DNA of 64,000 nt from Marivirga lumbricoides (lineage in GTDB: Bacteria > Bacteroidota > Bacteroidia > Cytophagales > Cyclobacteriaceae), in contig NZ_BMEC01000012.1 in the NCBI RefSeq assembly GCF_014636295.1, positions 170,726 through 234,725 on the forward strand. Direction: 5' to 3'. The notes beneath the pieces were generated by a model. The model did no database searches. It had not been told where the DNA came from and was given only the letters and a program-made list of their open reading frames with translations. The position numbers and the translations under genes are program-made. Shown piece after piece: positions 20,058-30,713 of this stretch (within the stretch, counting starts at the first letter, position 1; every line of letters starts with the position of its first letter).

Positions 20058-20825
20058 TTAATCTAAAAATGCTGTTAAAGGACTACTAGGAGTAGCTGCC
20101 CCATTTACTTTTGCAAGCCTTGCCTCAAAAGCTATTCTTCCTGCCTTCACTGCCATTTTGAAGGCTTTTGCCATCATTACCGGATTTTCAGATACAGCGA
20201 TAGCGGTATTAACCAGTACAGCATCAGCTCCAATTTCCATAGCCTTCGTGGCATCAGAAGGGGAACCAATGCCGGCATCAATAATGACCGGCACTTTACT
20301 TTGTTCAATGATGATCTCAAGAAAATCAATTGTTCTCAAGCCTTTATTGCTCCCTATTGGCGAGCCTAATGGCATTACTGCAACCGTACCCACATCTTCC
20401 AGCCTTTTACACAAAACCGGGTCAGCATGAATGTATGGCATTACCTTAAATCCCAATTTGGCTAGCTCTTCAGTTGCTTTTAGTGTTTCAATGGCATCAG
20501 GCATCAGGTACTTAGGATCTGGATGAATCTCAAGCTTTAACCAATCTGTTTCCAGAGCTTCTCTGGCCAGTTGAGCCGCAAAAATGGCTTCTTTAGCATT
20601 GCGCGCTCCTGAAGTATTAGGCAATAAATTGATCTGAGGATGTTGCAAATGTTTAAGTAAATTGTCTGTATCCATCTCAAAATCCACTCGTTTAAGTGCC
20701 ACTGTCACCAGTTCAGAGCATGAAGCTAAGACTACTTCTTCCATTATTGCCGAAGAACCAAACTTACCTGTTCCTAAAAACAGTCGTGATTGAAATTCTC
20801 TGTCAGCTATAGTTAATTTGTCCAT
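20058..20825 (-). CDS. thiG: Thiazole synthase ThiG
   Basis: A 255-residue TIM-barrel enzyme that joins deoxyxylulose phosphate, ThiS thiocarboxylate and dehydroglycine. The Schiff-base lysine lies in [15 protein letters not shown], followed by the phosphate-binding [10 protein letters not shown] and [10 protein letters not shown]. The start overlaps the end of thiE by 23 bp, so the genes are translationally coupled. Confidence 0.96.
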   Translation of the reverse strand: MDKLTIADREFQSRLFLGTGKFGSSAIMEEVVLASCSELVTVALKRVDFEMDTDNLLKHLQHPQINLLPNTSGARNAKEAIFAAQLAREALETDWLKLEIHPDPKYLMPDAIETLKATEELAKLGFKVMPYIHADPVLCKRLEDVGTVAVMPLGSPIGSNKGLRTIDFLEIIIEQSKVPVIIDAGIGSPSDATKAMEIGADAVLVNTAIAVSENPVMMAKAFKMAVKAGRIAFEARLAKVNGAATPSSPLTAFLD

Positions 20826-21444
20826 TTAATAATTGATTAAAATTTTCTAAGAGTTCTTTTTTATTGGGGTGATTAGTGATTTCTCCAGAAACCGCCACCC
20901 CGGCAACTCCCGTATCCATAATTTTCACCACATCTTTCAATGTAATTCCTCCAATAGCGTAAACAGGCATTTCAATTGAGAGTAAAGTCAATTCCTGCAT
21001 AATCTGCTTTATACCTTCAGCACCTAAAATGGGACTTAATTTTTTCTTGGTGGGTGTAAACCGAAAAGGGCCTAAGCCGATATAATTACATTCTTCCCGT
21101 ACTCTGCTTAACACGTCTTCCAATGTATTAGCAGTACCTCCAATGATCTTTTCATACCCCAAAATATCTCTTGCCTGAGCAATAGACATATCTTGCAACC
21201 CTAAGTGAACACCATCGGCATCTATTGCTTGAGCAATATTTACATGATCATTGATTGTCAGCATAGCCTTATAACTGTCGCATAACTCTTTCACTTTTTG
21301 GGCAACCCAAAAAAACTCTTCTTTCGGTGCATTTTTAAATCGCAATTGTACCCATTTACAGCCAGCAGCCAACGTATGTGAAATGTTTTCAATTTGCTCT
21401 TGCGAGGTTTCGCCTTGAGAAATGTATTGTAGTTTATCAAGCAT
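20803..21444 (-). CDS. thiE: Thiamine phosphate synthase ThiE
   Basis: A full-length ThiE of 213 residues. It couples HMP pyrophosphate to thiazole phosphate. Diagnostic segments are WVQLRFKNA near 30-38, DGVHLGLQD near 78-86, and the loop [19 protein letters not shown] near 120-138. It overlaps thiD by 8 bp and thiG by 23 bp. A second, shorter ThiE-like gene lies upstream in the same operon. Confidence 0.93.
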   Translation of the reverse strand: MLDKLQYISQGETSQEQIENISHTLAAGCKWVQLRFKNAPKEEFFWVAQKVKELCDSYKAMLTINDHVNIAQAIDADGVHLGLQDMSIAQARDILGYEKIIGGTANTLEDVLSRVREECNYIGLGPFRFTPTKKKLSPILGAEGIKQIMQELTLLSIEMPVYAIGGITLKDVVKIMDTGVAGVAVSGEITNHPNKKELLENFNQLLNGQINYS

Positions 21445-22189
21445 AATGTGTTCCTATTAAGGTAGAATTACTGGATAAAAACTGTTCCGTATACTTCTTG
21501 GCTTGAAGGCATGCATTCAACATATTCTCTCCTTTTGCCAACTGAGCAGCTATTGCAGAAGAAAGCACACAACCCGAACCATGCTTCGGACTTACCTCCA
21601 ATCCGAATGGCGTTAATCGTTCCATTTTATCTTGTACAAATAAATAATCTGTCCCAAGTTGCTCAGCACTATGCCCTCCTTTTAACAGTACAGCGCAATA
21701 TTTCACCAATTCTTCCGCTGCCTGCATTTCATTCTCCTTTCCAGTTAAAAGTTTTGCTTCATCAGTGTTGGGAGTTACCAGCGTTATACTTTTCAAAATC
21801 TGAAACAATCTGAAGCGATCCATATTTTCATGAAATGTAAAGCCTGCGCTAGCCTTTAAAATAGGATCCCAAACAATTAAGCAATGAGGAGCGCTAGCCC
21901 GCAAATGAGTCACAATAGCTCCCAATACCTCCAGGTTTTCAATCAACCCTATTTTAATTACAGAGAACTTAAATCTTCTATTGAGGACATCATACTGTTG
22001 TAAAATTTCCTCTTGTTTCATCCATTTTACTGCTTCAAACTCTGCATCATTCTGAAAAGTGAGCGCAGTAACGACAGACATCCCTGTTACACTATGAGAT
22101 TCAAAAGTTTTGACATCTGCCAGTACGCCTGCCCCTCCACTTGGATCAAAGCCTGCAATGCTTAATACATAGTTTTTCAATCCTCCCAT
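21437..22189 (-). CDS. thiD: Hydroxymethylpyrimidine (phosphate) kinase ThiD
   Basis: A ribokinase-fold enzyme of 250 residues that phosphorylates HMP and HMP phosphate. It carries GFDPSGGAGVLADVKTFE near 13-30, the anion-hole KHGSGCVLSSAIAAQLAKG near 201-219 and a lysine-glycine-glycine ATP loop (LLKGGHS) near 168. It overlaps its neighbours by 13 bp (upstream) and 8 bp (downstream). Confidence 0.95.
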   Translation of the reverse strand: MGGLKNYVLSIAGFDPSGGAGVLADVKTFESHSVTGMSVVTALTFQNDAEFEAVKWMKQEEILQQYDVLNRRFKFSVIKIGLIENLEVLGAIVTHLRASAPHCLIVWDPILKASAGFTFHENMDRFRLFQILKSITLVTPNTDEAKLLTGKENEMQAAEELVKYCAVLLKGGHSAEQLGTDYLFVQDKMERLTPFGLEVSPKHGSGCVLSSAIAAQLAKGENMLNACLQAKKYTEQFLSSNSTLIGTHYA

Positions 22190-22665
22190 TTTTCCCGAAT
22201 TGCTTTGTATTTTTCCACCGGATTTTCACTCTGCCAAATGGCTCCAAGTAATGCTATTCCGGAAAAACCTGCCTCTTTTACCCAATCGATTTTATCTTCA
22301 TCTATTCCTCCCAAGGCTACAATTTTCTTAGGACTGCGTTTTAAAAAAGACTTTAACTCTTCGAGATCAAATTTGCTCGTGTATCCTTTCTTTGAAATGC
22401 TATCAAAAATTGGAGACAAAAAAGCATAATCATCATTCACTGAAATTTCTTCCATCTCCTTCAAACTATGAAATTTATGATGGTCAGTATGTATGCTCAC
22501 TTTCTGTAAATGCTTTTTCTGAATTTGCTCTTTATAGGCTTCAATCTCCTGAGCTGAAAAGTTTGGCTTATAGAGTTGGAAATATTCCAGACCTGCATCA
22601 AACAATTGATTCAGAATCCGGAATTCTCCTTCTATCGGTGAGGGATGAGAGATAACTATTATCAT
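22177..22665 (-). CDS. Short ThiE/TenI-like protein
   Basis: A 162-residue protein clearly related to ThiE/TenI but about 50 residues shorter. It keeps a QLYKPN-type strand near the start, SIHTDHHKF, LSPIFDSISKKGY, ALGGID and the phosphate loop GFSGIALLGAIW. It lacks the HxG and TKKK-type substrate loop of the true ThiE encoded two genes downstream. A TenI-like thiazole tautomerase role would fit its place in the operon, but catalytic residues cannot be assigned with confidence. It lies 1 bp after thiC and overlaps thiD by 13 bp. Confidence 0.75.
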   Translation of the reverse strand: MIIVISHPSPIEGEFRILNQLFDAGLEYFQLYKPNFSAQEIEAYKEQIQKKHLQKVSIHTDHHKFHSLKEMEEISVNDDYAFLSPIFDSISKKGYTSKFDLEELKSFLKRSPKKIVALGGIDEDKIDWVKEAGFSGIALLGAIWQSENPVEKYKAIREKWED

Positions 22666-22666
22666 T

Positions 22667-24556
<1,890 letters not shown>

Positions 24557-24572
24557 TTAGATACTTAATTGA

Positions 24573-24776
24573 TTATCCGCCTTGTGTGGCTTTAATGATC
24601 AGGACTTCATCATGAGGATTTAAGAAATGCTTTTCCCAATTACTTCTGGGAATTACTGATTGATTAACAGCTATAGCAACGCCCTTTTGACTTTGGGGCA
24701 TAAAACTATTAAGCAAATGCTGTAAAGAGCATTCTTCTGTTAAAATTTCTTTCCGATTGTTGAGTTTGATTTCCAT
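24573..24776 (-). CDS. thiS: Sulfur carrier protein ThiS
   Basis: A 67-residue ubiquitin-like protein ending in the obligatory double glycine (KATQGG). The start was set at the ATG giving MEIKLNNRKE; the frame stays open 25 codons further upstream, but that extension runs into the riboswitch expression platform and would add a cysteine-rich tail foreign to ThiS. It is the first gene of the operon. Confidence 0.92.
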   Translation of the reverse strand: MEIKLNNRKEILTEECSLQHLLNSFMPQSQKGVAIAVNQSVIPRSNWEKHFLNPHDEVLIIKATQGG

Positions 24777-24819
24777 TCCTGAGTCATTTTTTTGGGATAT
24801 AACTTCAGGAATACACGTA

Positions 24820-24848
24820 CTACACCCATGTGTATAACATGAGTGTAG
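24820..24848 (-). promoter_or_regulatory. Hairpin between TPP aptamer and thiS (expression platform candidate)
   Basis: Arms CTACACTCATGT and ACATGGGTGTAG pair with a single G-T wobble. The T-run expected for a terminator is missing on the minus strand. It lies about 45 bp before the thiS start, so it could act by alternative pairing with the aptamer P1 or on translation. Confidence 0.5.
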
Positions 24849-24852
24849 CAAC

Positions 24853-24930
24853 TCTTTTTCCTACGGCAGTACTAACTGCATCAGGTTGTGAGGGTATAAT
24901 CTCAGCCCAGACGGGCACCCCTAAAGTTTG
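24853..24930 (-). promoter_or_regulatory. TPP riboswitch (THI element)
   Basis: The minus strand contains the conserved THI-box elements in order: AGGGGTGCC, GGGCTGAGA, ACCCTC, ACCTGATGCAGTTAGTACTG and CGTAGGAA. This is the thiamine pyrophosphate aptamer. It lies in the leader of thiS and should shut off the whole thi operon when TPP is abundant. Confidence 0.95.
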
Positions 24931-24998
24931 ATTCAAATGAAGTGAAATCTTAGGAAAGAATCAAACCTCTGGTAGCATTTATTTTAAAAACAATAATT

Positions 24999-25027
24999 CA
25001 AAAATAGCACAGATCTCTAAAAATCAA
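24999..25027 (-). promoter_or_regulatory. Candidate promoter of the thi operon
   Basis: On the minus strand, TTG is followed after 18 bases by TATTTTTG, a perfect match to the Bacteroidota -7 consensus with a suitable -33 element. The predicted leader of about 215 nt contains the TPP riboswitch. Confidence 0.6.
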
Positions 25028-25063
25028 TCAATTACATTCACTGACCCAAGGAAACAATTAAGG

Positions 25064-25639
25064 TTAGGAAAGTATCTGGTTTACTTCTTCCTTCAGTTCG
25101 GGTAAAACCTCTATTTTAAACCAGGGGTTTTTGGCTTGCCATATATTATTTCTTGGGGAAGGATGCGGAAGTGGAAAGAAGCCGGGTAAGTACTCCTTGA
25201 AATTTTGGACAGTTGAAGTCAGGTTACTTTTTGCCTTTTTTCCCAGGTAGAACCTCTGCGCATACTGACCTGCTAAAATCACTAGTTTTACATGTGGCAT
25301 GTTGCTCAACAATTGCTGATGCCATAGGGGGGCGCATTCTTTACGAGGAGGTAAATCACCATTTTTACCCGTACCCGGATAACAGAAACCCATTGGGATG
25401 AGCGATATAAAATCAGTATTATAAAAAATATCTTTATCAATACCCATCCAGCTTCTCAGGTTGTCTCCACTTTTATCATTCCAAGGAATACCTGTTTCAT
25501 GCACAATTCGGCCGGGAGCCTGCCCTACCACTACAATTTTTGATAAAGCACCTGCTGTAAAAACAGGGTTGGCTCCGCAGGGCAAATTATGACAAACATC
25601 ACATTGTTTAACACGATTTAAAAGTGATTCCATTTGCAT
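25064..25639 (-). CDS. Uracil-DNA glycosylase family protein
   Basis: A 191-residue protein of the UDG superfamily. It has an N-terminal CDVCHNLPCG that may bind metal or an iron-sulfur cluster, the motif-1 equivalent GQAPGRIVHETGIPWNDKSG near 38-57, and the motif-2 equivalent LPHPSPRNN near the C-terminus. These enzymes excise uracil from DNA; the subfamily (4/5-like) is uncertain. M1 or M3 could be the start. Its promoter side faces the peptidase gene, so it is probably a separate unit. Confidence 0.8.
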   Translation of the reverse strand: MQMESLLNRVKQCDVCHNLPCGANPVFTAGALSKIVVVGQAPGRIVHETGIPWNDKSGDNLRSWMGIDKDIFYNTDFISLIPMGFCYPGTGKNGDLPPRKECAPLWHQQLLSNMPHVKLVILAGQYAQRFYLGKKAKSNLTSTVQNFKEYLPGFFPLPHPSPRNNIWQAKNPWFKIEVLPELKEEVNQILS

Positions 25640-25686
25640 ATCAACCCTCCAGAATCAACTCAGGTTCCGGAACTGACTGAATAAAA

Positions 25687-26631
25687 TTACTCTTCCAATC
25701 CTTTTAGAAATTGGCTAATTACTTCGTTGTATTGCTGGCTGTTGTCTCTGGCTGTAGAATGTCCGGCATCATCAATTATAGCAAATTTGGAATTCGGAAC
25801 CATTTTCTGAAGCCTCTTAACTGTTGCGGGTCTGGCTTCATCATATTCTCCTGTCACAAATAAAGCAGGCACTTCAACAGCCTTCAATGCTTGTACATTA
25901 TCATAATTTTTCAAAGTACCTGTAGCTGTAAATTCACTTGGGCCCCACATGTAATTGTAAATAAATGAATTTCCGGATGCCTCCACAGTATCCAAAGGAT
26001 GCCGTTTGTATTCAGACCTCAAGCCAAATTGGCTCCAATATAACTCATTGGCATATTGATAGGCTGTTGAATTGTAATTGTTAGTTGCTTCTGCCTCAGC
26101 AATATAAGCTTGCACAGAATCCGGCAATTGCATAATTAAAGTATCTGCATCAGCCGTCCAGATAGGAGTACTCACGTAAGGACTGCTAAAGATAATGGCC
26201 TTAATTCCTTGTGGATGTGCCTGATAGTATTCCAATTCCAGTGCTGCGCCCCATGAGTGCCCCAATAAGTAGAATTCTTCCAGCTTCAGATGCTTTTTTA
26301 GTTGATTCACCTGCTCTACAAATTTATCCACCTTAAGCAAAGTGGTATCTGTGTGATAACCGGAACGCCCAGTTCCTAATTGATCAAAAAGAATGATCGG
26401 ACGCTCCTTACTTAGTGGCTCCAACTCATAAAAATAGCGATGGGTACCTCCGGGACCTCCATGCATTAAAAGCAAAGGAGTAGCTGTTCCTTCTCCCAGC
26501 ACTTTATACCAAATTTTCCCTCCTTCTACTTCAACATACCCCTCGTGTGCGGTTAATTCCTGCTGTGATTTACAACCATAACTAATTATCACTGCGAATA
26601 AGAAAAAAATGCTGTATTTAATGTATTTCAT
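25687..26631 (-). CDS. Proline iminopeptidase-like alpha/beta hydrolase, lipoprotein
   Basis: A 314-residue alpha/beta hydrolase. The N-terminus ends in a lipobox-like ISYGC, so it is probably membrane-anchored outside the cytoplasm. The oxyanion motif HGGPGG is near residue 57, the nucleophile elbow GHSWGA near 124, the acid in GEYDEARP near 265 and the histidine in DAGHST near 290. HGGPGG is typical of the S33 prolyl aminopeptidases. It follows the DUF1080 gene by 22 bp and is likely co-transcribed with it. Confidence 0.85.
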   Translation of the reverse strand: MKYIKYSIFFLFAVIISYGCKSQQELTAHEGYVEVEGGKIWYKVLGEGTATPLLLMHGGPGGTHRYFYELEPLSKERPIILFDQLGTGRSGYHTDTTLLKVDKFVEQVNQLKKHLKLEEFYLLGHSWGAALELEYYQAHPQGIKAIIFSSPYVSTPIWTADADTLIMQLPDSVQAYIAEAEATNNYNSTAYQYANELYWSQFGLRSEYKRHPLDTVEASGNSFIYNYMWGPSEFTATGTLKNYDNVQALKAVEVPALFVTGEYDEARPATVKRLQKMVPNSKFAIIDDAGHSTARDNSQQYNEVISQFLKGLEE

Positions 26632-26653
26632 ATTTCAATAACTGAACCTTAAT

Positions 26654-27529
26654 TTAAAAGTAACTTACATATTCCTCAGGCATAGAGTCCAAATCCCTGA
26701 TTTTAACATCTTTATAATAAACTTCTGCGGCTTCACTTTGTAGCTGGATTTTGCCCTTTGTAAGAGGAATAGATTGGCCATCCTCCACATAGCGCGAATT
26801 TTGTAAAACCATCACTAGTTCGCCATTCACTATATGGATGCTTTTTCCTTCAAAGCAAATAAGATCTAACGTGTTCCATTCTCCCATTGGCTTCTCATAG
26901 TTAGAATTCCTAAGAACAAGTCCGGTGATGTCTTCTCCCTCTCCCACTGGAATAAAATCCTGACTTACATCAGCCACCGGGTTCATAATATATTCAGGAA
27001 TATAAGCCCTGATATCAATTGCGGAATTAGCCTGACTCCAGTAATCGCCCATATGACCTTCCATAATCTGAAATTCCTGGGAAAGCATCCAACTACGCCA
27101 ATATTCTGCCCCCATTGGACCAACAGAATGATACAAAATTCCTGAATCTTTCAAGAGCTTTTCTCTGGGTGTCCATTTCTTATCACCCCATTTTACTTTT
27201 AATTGCAGATGGTAATTATCGTACTCTTCTTTACTGATCACGCAGCCGTAAATCTCTCCACTCACTTTCAAGATCGGCTCTTCACCTTCCTCTGCCATGG
27301 TAAAAACATCATAGCCTGTGGGGTTTAAACCAATAGGTTCGATTAGGTTACCCTGTTCATCCTTTGGCTGCTCACCATTGTAACCGAGTTGATGTCTGTA
27401 ACTTAGGTATTGATCCCATTGGGATAAATCAGGATCTAGGAGGTTAGTCCATTCAGTTGAATCTGTTTCTTTTTGGCAGGCACTTAGTAAAATCATCAAG
27501 CAGAATGGAAGTAAAAATTGTTTTTTCAT
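26654..27529 (-). CDS. DUF1080 (3-keto-disaccharide hydrolase-type) lipoprotein
   Basis: A 291-residue lipoprotein with lipobox LLSAC near residue 18. The DUF1080 fold, a concanavalin-like beta sandwich, is supported by DVFTMAEEGEEPILKVSGEIYG, YDNYHLQLKVKWG, and GKIQLQSEAAEVYYKDVKIRDL at the end. Characterised members act on 3-keto glycosides or bind glycans; the substrate here is unknown. Confidence 0.85.
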   Translation of the reverse strand: MKKQFLLPFCLMILLSACQKETDSTEWTNLLDPDLSQWDQYLSYRHQLGYNGEQPKDEQGNLIEPIGLNPTGYDVFTMAEEGEEPILKVSGEIYGCVISKEEYDNYHLQLKVKWGDKKWTPREKLLKDSGILYHSVGPMGAEYWRSWMLSQEFQIMEGHMGDYWSQANSAIDIRAYIPEYIMNPVADVSQDFIPVGEGEDITGLVLRNSNYEKPMGEWNTLDLICFEGKSIHIVNGELVMVLQNSRYVEDGQSIPLTKGKIQLQSEAAEVYYKDVKIRDLDSMPEEYVSYF

Positions 27530-27888
27530 ATGTTTTGAAATGCCTATTAGTCATATTTTTTATTGAAGCTGGATTATGAAAAAACAATTATCCAGTTGGG
27601 ATTCAAGTAAAAAATGAGGGAACTAAGTAATTAGTAATAATTAAAAAACCAAGTTATGAAAATAAGCTATAATACCCTATTAAAAGGAGCAGCAAGCAAG
27701 TCAATTCTCTATTTAAGGGATGACGAAATTATTCACTTGTGAGGTTAGAAACTTGGTTTAGCTGAGGAACAACCATTGTTTGGAAAGAGAGGTGAAAAAT
27801 TCAGGTATTCAAGTCACCCAATTTTCAGATAAAGTAAAAGTAGCTTATTTTTTATGTAAATATATAACGAAGTAATTTGGGTATAAAA
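27530..27888. other. Non-coding spacer before the small-protein cluster
   Basis: 359 bp, AT-rich. An inverted pair AACCAAGTT (about 27648) / AACTTGGTT (about 27750) is present. The only frame with an ATG is 28 codons long (27656-27742) and resembles nothing known. It marks the left edge of the cluster of small minus-strand genes. Confidence 0.4.
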
Positions 27889-28107
27889 CTAGTCGTATAG
27901 ATCGTTAACATAAGTTTTTATATAACTGTTTAATCCAGATCCATTTTGAGCTAAACCCTTCATCCTCTCTACATGATAACTTCCGGCTTTTCTATAACTA
28001 TATTGATAGGTTTTTATACTTCTTTCAAATCTAACTCTAATATAATCTGAGCCTATTTCAAATGATGATACACCTGAGCCTCCACTTAAATTTTTATATC
28101 TTTCCAT
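27889..28107 (-). CDS. KTSC domain protein
   Basis: A 72-residue protein consisting of one KTSC domain: VSSFEIGSDYIRVRF, then TYQYSYRKAGSYHVERMKGLA and GSGLNSYIKTYV. KTSC is named for its occurrence at the C-terminus of some lysyl-tRNA synthetases and is common as a free-standing protein of unknown function. It follows the Excalibur-like gene by 33 bp and probably shares its promoter with the 21-bp-phased boxes at 28527-28556. Confidence 0.85.
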   Translation of the reverse strand: MERYKNLSGGSGVSSFEIGSDYIRVRFERSIKTYQYSYRKAGSYHVERMKGLAQNGSGLNSYIKTYVNDLYD

Positions 28108-28140
28108 TCCTTAAAATTTACACGTTTCCTATTCTACTGA

Positions 28141-28473
28141 TTAACCGCACTTGCATCCTGTTCCCACAATCCACTGGCAACAAGGACCTCCACACTCATT
28201 TTTATTCTTTCCTGAGCAGCCACAGTTGGCTGTAGTTGGACATCCATTATTATTGTCTCTCGAAGGCAAATGCTCACAAGCAGTGCCATCATTATCAGAA
28301 TCTAAATCAGAATAACATAATCTATTGGCATTAAAGGCTGCCTGAGCATCTTGCTGAGTTGTGTAGTCAGAACATTTACTGGTAGGACATTGCTCTTTAT
28401 CTTCTACCTGGCAGCTTAACAAAATGAAGATGCTACATATTACTATTAATATTGAAAGGTTCTCTTTAAACAT
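28141..28473 (-). CDS. Excalibur-like calcium-binding lipoprotein
   Basis: A 110-residue lipoprotein with lipobox LLSC near residue 21. Residues 38-68 form an Excalibur-type motif with DLDSDNDGTACEHLP, in which DxDxDG should bind calcium. The tail is cysteine-rich (12 or so Cys in the mature protein; CGGPCCQW). Excalibur domains occur in secreted proteins, often with nucleases, but no nuclease domain is present here. The twin boxes lie 53 bp upstream of the start. Confidence 0.75.
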   Translation of the reverse strand: MFKENLSILIVICSIFILLSCQVEDKEQCPTSKCSDYTTQQDAQAAFNANRLCYSDLDSDNDGTACEHLPSRDNNNGCPTTANCGCSGKNKNECGGPCCQWIVGTGCKCG

Positions 28474-28526
28474 TTTTCTTCTTTTTCAAGCAATTAAAGC
28501 TTAAGGAGATTGATCGTCTAATTAGA

Positions 28527-28556
28527 TTTCCGAATGAGTAGTTTTGGTTTCCGAAA
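28527..28556 (-). promoter_or_regulatory. Twin direct-repeat operator, copy 1
   Basis: Plus-strand TTTCCGAAT (28527-28535) and TTTCCGAAA (28548-28556) start exactly 21 bp apart. On the transcribed strand the boxes read WTTCGGAAA. They lie 53-83 bp upstream of the Excalibur-like gene. Same spacing and near-identical core as copies 2-4; layout like a LytTR-domain binding site. Confidence 0.65.
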
Positions 28557-28599
28557 GGTTATTTATTAAGAATAAAGTTCTAAAATTTTTAAGACCACT

Positions 28600-29658
28600 T
28601 TAATCTTTCAGATAGGGCTCCTTCCAGGTTTCAATGTTATACTTTTCTACTGCTCTCTGTCCCCATTTCTCAGTTACAGTAATTGCAGAAAGCCTGATAT
28701 GAACATCTATTCCTTCTACCATATTGTCATTGTAAAGGCCAATATAAAATGTTCCGGATAAAGGTGCTTCCATTCGTTTATATACAATGGGCCCATTTCC
28801 ATTATCATATTGATAAAAGTTATTATTGCTCATAAACAATTGCGCATTGGCATAGTCAGGGATGATCCAATATTGAATATTATCTGCTTTCTCATCCATT
28901 ACACCCAATTCAACAATGCCATCAATTACAAGGCTAGCAAGCGCCGCTGAACCTGTGAAATCTAAACTAATAAGACTTTTGCTAAGTCTTGAGGCTCCCT
29001 TTAATTGAGCAATCCTTCCGGAAGCCTTCTCTTCCGCCTGTTTAAATACTGCTTCTGCATCTTCACCTACTCCTAGGTAATAAGACCAGCTAATAGTGTT
29101 TTTAGGCAAGTCAACCTTAACTATACTTTTATTTGTTTTACCATTCAATGCTGTTTCTGAATGTACTCTCTCAACTTTATGTTGAATAACTGATACTATT
29201 GAAGTATCCTTAGATACTAAGTAGTTCTCATTAATTGTATAGAAAGTCGTATCTTTTTTTGTTTCCCAATAAACAGTAGAGTTGAATTTTTTAGAGGGAT
29301 CAGCAGGTATTCTTTCGAGTTTATATCGACAAACCCTTCCTCCAAGAGCTGAATTTTTCAATCTCAACTTATATATACCTGTATTCTGAATCAGGAATTC
29401 TTTATTATCAATATGGTCTATTTCAACTTCAAAAAATTTTGAATTATCCGGATACTCAACTATTTCAATTTCTTTTAAGCTTTTACCCTTATTCTCCTCA
29501 AGGCTGAAAACTAATTGATCCCCTTCAAATAAACCAAAATACAATTCCTGCTCTGATAAGCCCTTCACTTTAAAAGTACCCTCTGAGAGTACTATATTCT
29601 CCTGAGCTACTAGATTTTGAGTAATCACTAAAAAGAATATTGTTTGAATAAATTTCAT
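28600..29658 (-). CDS. Secreted protein of unknown function
   Basis: A 352-residue protein with a signal peptide ending at VAQ (residue 18). The mature part is beta-rich, with no family I recognise. A glycine-linked segment (SYYLGVGEDAEAVFKQAEEK) precedes a region with AALASLVIDGIVELGV. The C-terminal half (YWIIPDYANAQLFMSNNN, GTFYIGLYNDNMVEGIDVHI) resembles a domain found next to caspase-like or von Willebrand-type proteins in the phylum, but I cannot name it. It starts 9 bp after the cysteine/histidine-rich gene and is the second gene of that operon. Confidence 0.7.
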   Translation of the reverse strand: MKFIQTIFFLVITQNLVAQENIVLSEGTFKVKGLSEQELYFGLFEGDQLVFSLEENKGKSLKEIEIVEYPDNSKFFEVEIDHIDNKEFLIQNTGIYKLRLKNSALGGRVCRYKLERIPADPSKKFNSTVYWETKKDTTFYTINENYLVSKDTSIVSVIQHKVERVHSETALNGKTNKSIVKVDLPKNTISWSYYLGVGEDAEAVFKQAEEKASGRIAQLKGASRLSKSLISLDFTGSAALASLVIDGIVELGVMDEKADNIQYWIIPDYANAQLFMSNNNFYQYDNGNGPIVYKRMEAPLSGTFYIGLYNDNMVEGIDVHIRLSAITVTEKWGQRAVEKYNIETWKEPYLKD

Positions 29659-29667
29659 AAGAAGAAT

Positions 29668-29874
29668 TTATTTTTTGTGACATTCATTACTACAAACTGA
29701 GCATCCATCTACATCAGTATAATGTTTTCTTGCTTCTATTAAAGCACTATCACAATTTGCATGGTCTCCGACATAAATTTTATCAGAGGGCATAAATTGA
29801 CAACCTTCTTTATGCACCTCATGGTTATTATGAGGATTTGTATTTGTGTGTTTGTTAACCCAATAATTTGCCAT
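29668..29874 (-). CDS. Small Cys/His-rich protein
   Basis: A 68-residue cytoplasmic-looking protein. The pattern NHEVHKEGCQFMP, then CDSALIEARKHY and DGCSVCSNECHKK is shared by a family of small conserved hypothetical proteins and suggests a zinc site built from the C-terminal CxxCxxxCH. Function unknown. The twin boxes of copy 2 lie about 72 bp upstream. Confidence 0.75.
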   Translation of the reverse strand: MANYWVNKHTNTNPHNNHEVHKEGCQFMPSDKIYVGDHANCDSALIEARKHYTDVDGCSVCSNECHKK

Positions 29875-29946
29875 TTTCTTTGAATTTAAAGTTTAAATTA
29901 ATTACCAAGGCAAGTAAAAAGATTAGCAGAAAGTCTACAAATTCCT

Positions 29947-29976
29947 TTTCCGAAAGGGTGTTTCTGTTTTCCGAAT
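29947..29976 (-). promoter_or_regulatory. Twin direct-repeat operator, copy 2
   Basis: Plus-strand TTTCCGAAA (29947-29955) and TTTCCGAAT (29968-29976), 21 bp start to start. They lie in the 108-bp spacer upstream of the Cys/His-rich gene. A -7-like ATTTG ends 9 bp from the proximal box, the same offset as in copy 4. Confidence 0.65.
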
Positions 29977-29982
29977 AAGAGG

Positions 29983-30408
29983 TTATTCATGTTGCCAACA
30001 TTTACCACTGGCATTTTTGGTAGTTCTTTTACATCGGTTACCTGTACTTTTTGCTGTGGCAGAACATTGACGAGTAGTAGCATTTTGTACAGGTCTGGGA
30101 GTGGTTATTATTTTAGTACTATCAATAGCTTTATATTGAAGACCATTTGTTACTTTAGTTGATGGCTTACAAACTTTACAAGCTTCATAATTTCCCTCTT
30201 TTGCTTTTGATAAAGCTATAGGTATTTTACTATTAGAAAGGTATCTACAGGTTTCGGTGTGGTACTTAGCTCCTGTTTTGGTAATATATACGGTTTGAGC
30301 TTCAGAAGTACTAAGAGAGCAACTCCAAATAAAAAGGCATAGAAAAATAAACTTCCATTGAGAAGCTTGTAGTATTTTATTAAATGGTTCTGTAAATGCC
30401 ATATTCAT
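29983..30408 (-). CDS. Exported Cys-rich protein with DUF5763-like C-terminus
   Basis: A 141-residue protein. A hydrophobic N-terminal segment (about 18-37) ends in SEAQ or, alternatively, a lipobox IWSC. Next comes a segment VYITKTGAKYHTETCRYL followed by KVCKP, which has the CxxxH-like pattern of small metal-binding 'Ada-like' modules. The C-terminus QCSATAKSTGNRCKRTTKN ending CWQHE matches the zinc-binding DUF5763 type. It is the last gene of the five-gene DUF3892 operon, overlapping the previous gene by 1 bp. Confidence 0.75.
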   Translation of the reverse strand: MNMAFTEPFNKILQASQWKFIFLCLFIWSCSLSTSEAQTVYITKTGAKYHTETCRYLSNSKIPIALSKAKEGNYEACKVCKPSTKVTNGLQYKAIDSTKIITTPRPVQNATTRQCSATAKSTGNRCKRTTKNASGKCWQHE

Positions 30409-30713
30409 TAAGAATGTATAGTTTTAATTTTATAATAGGCTAACCTGAATAGATAGATTATCAATCTTAAAGTGTTATAAACAATCAATATTGTTATTGA
30501 AACAGCTCCAATAGCAAATAAAACTGCCAACCCTACTCCTCCTTTGCCCCAATTCTTTCTAATACTCAAGCCAGGAATACCAGTTTTTAAGGAAAACCCC
30601 CGGCTACCTATTGAACCATATTTTGTGCGTTTACTGAAAGAAGTACCCTTTTTGCTAATATTCAAGCCAGCACCTTTTCCAAGATTGATCCGCTTTTGGT
30701 AGCGTAAACTCAT
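30408..30713 (-). CDS. DUF4236 membrane protein
   Basis: A 101-residue protein. The N-terminus RYQKRINLGKGAGLNISKKG and SIGSRGFSLKTGIPGLS are diagnostic for DUF4236, a short beta-strand-repeat domain. One or two membrane helices follow (about 58-90). Function unknown. It overlaps both neighbours (4 bp and 1 bp), so it is translated as part of the operon. Confidence 0.85.
   Translation of the reverse strand: MSLRYQKRINLGKGAGLNISKKGTSFSKRTKYGSIGSRGFSLKTGIPGLSIRKNWGKGGVGLAVLFAIGAVSITILIVYNTLRLIIYLFRLAYYKIKTIHS

Noticed and set aside
24820-24848. Reading the hairpin before thiS as a classical Rho-independent terminator
   Set aside because: The minus-strand sequence after the stem has no run of T, so it is listed only as an expression-platform candidate.
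27656-27742. 28-codon frame (starts MKISYNTLLKGAAS) in the spacer before the KTSC gene
   Set aside because: Too short, no family, no conserved signal; could be a gene remnant but cannot be supported.
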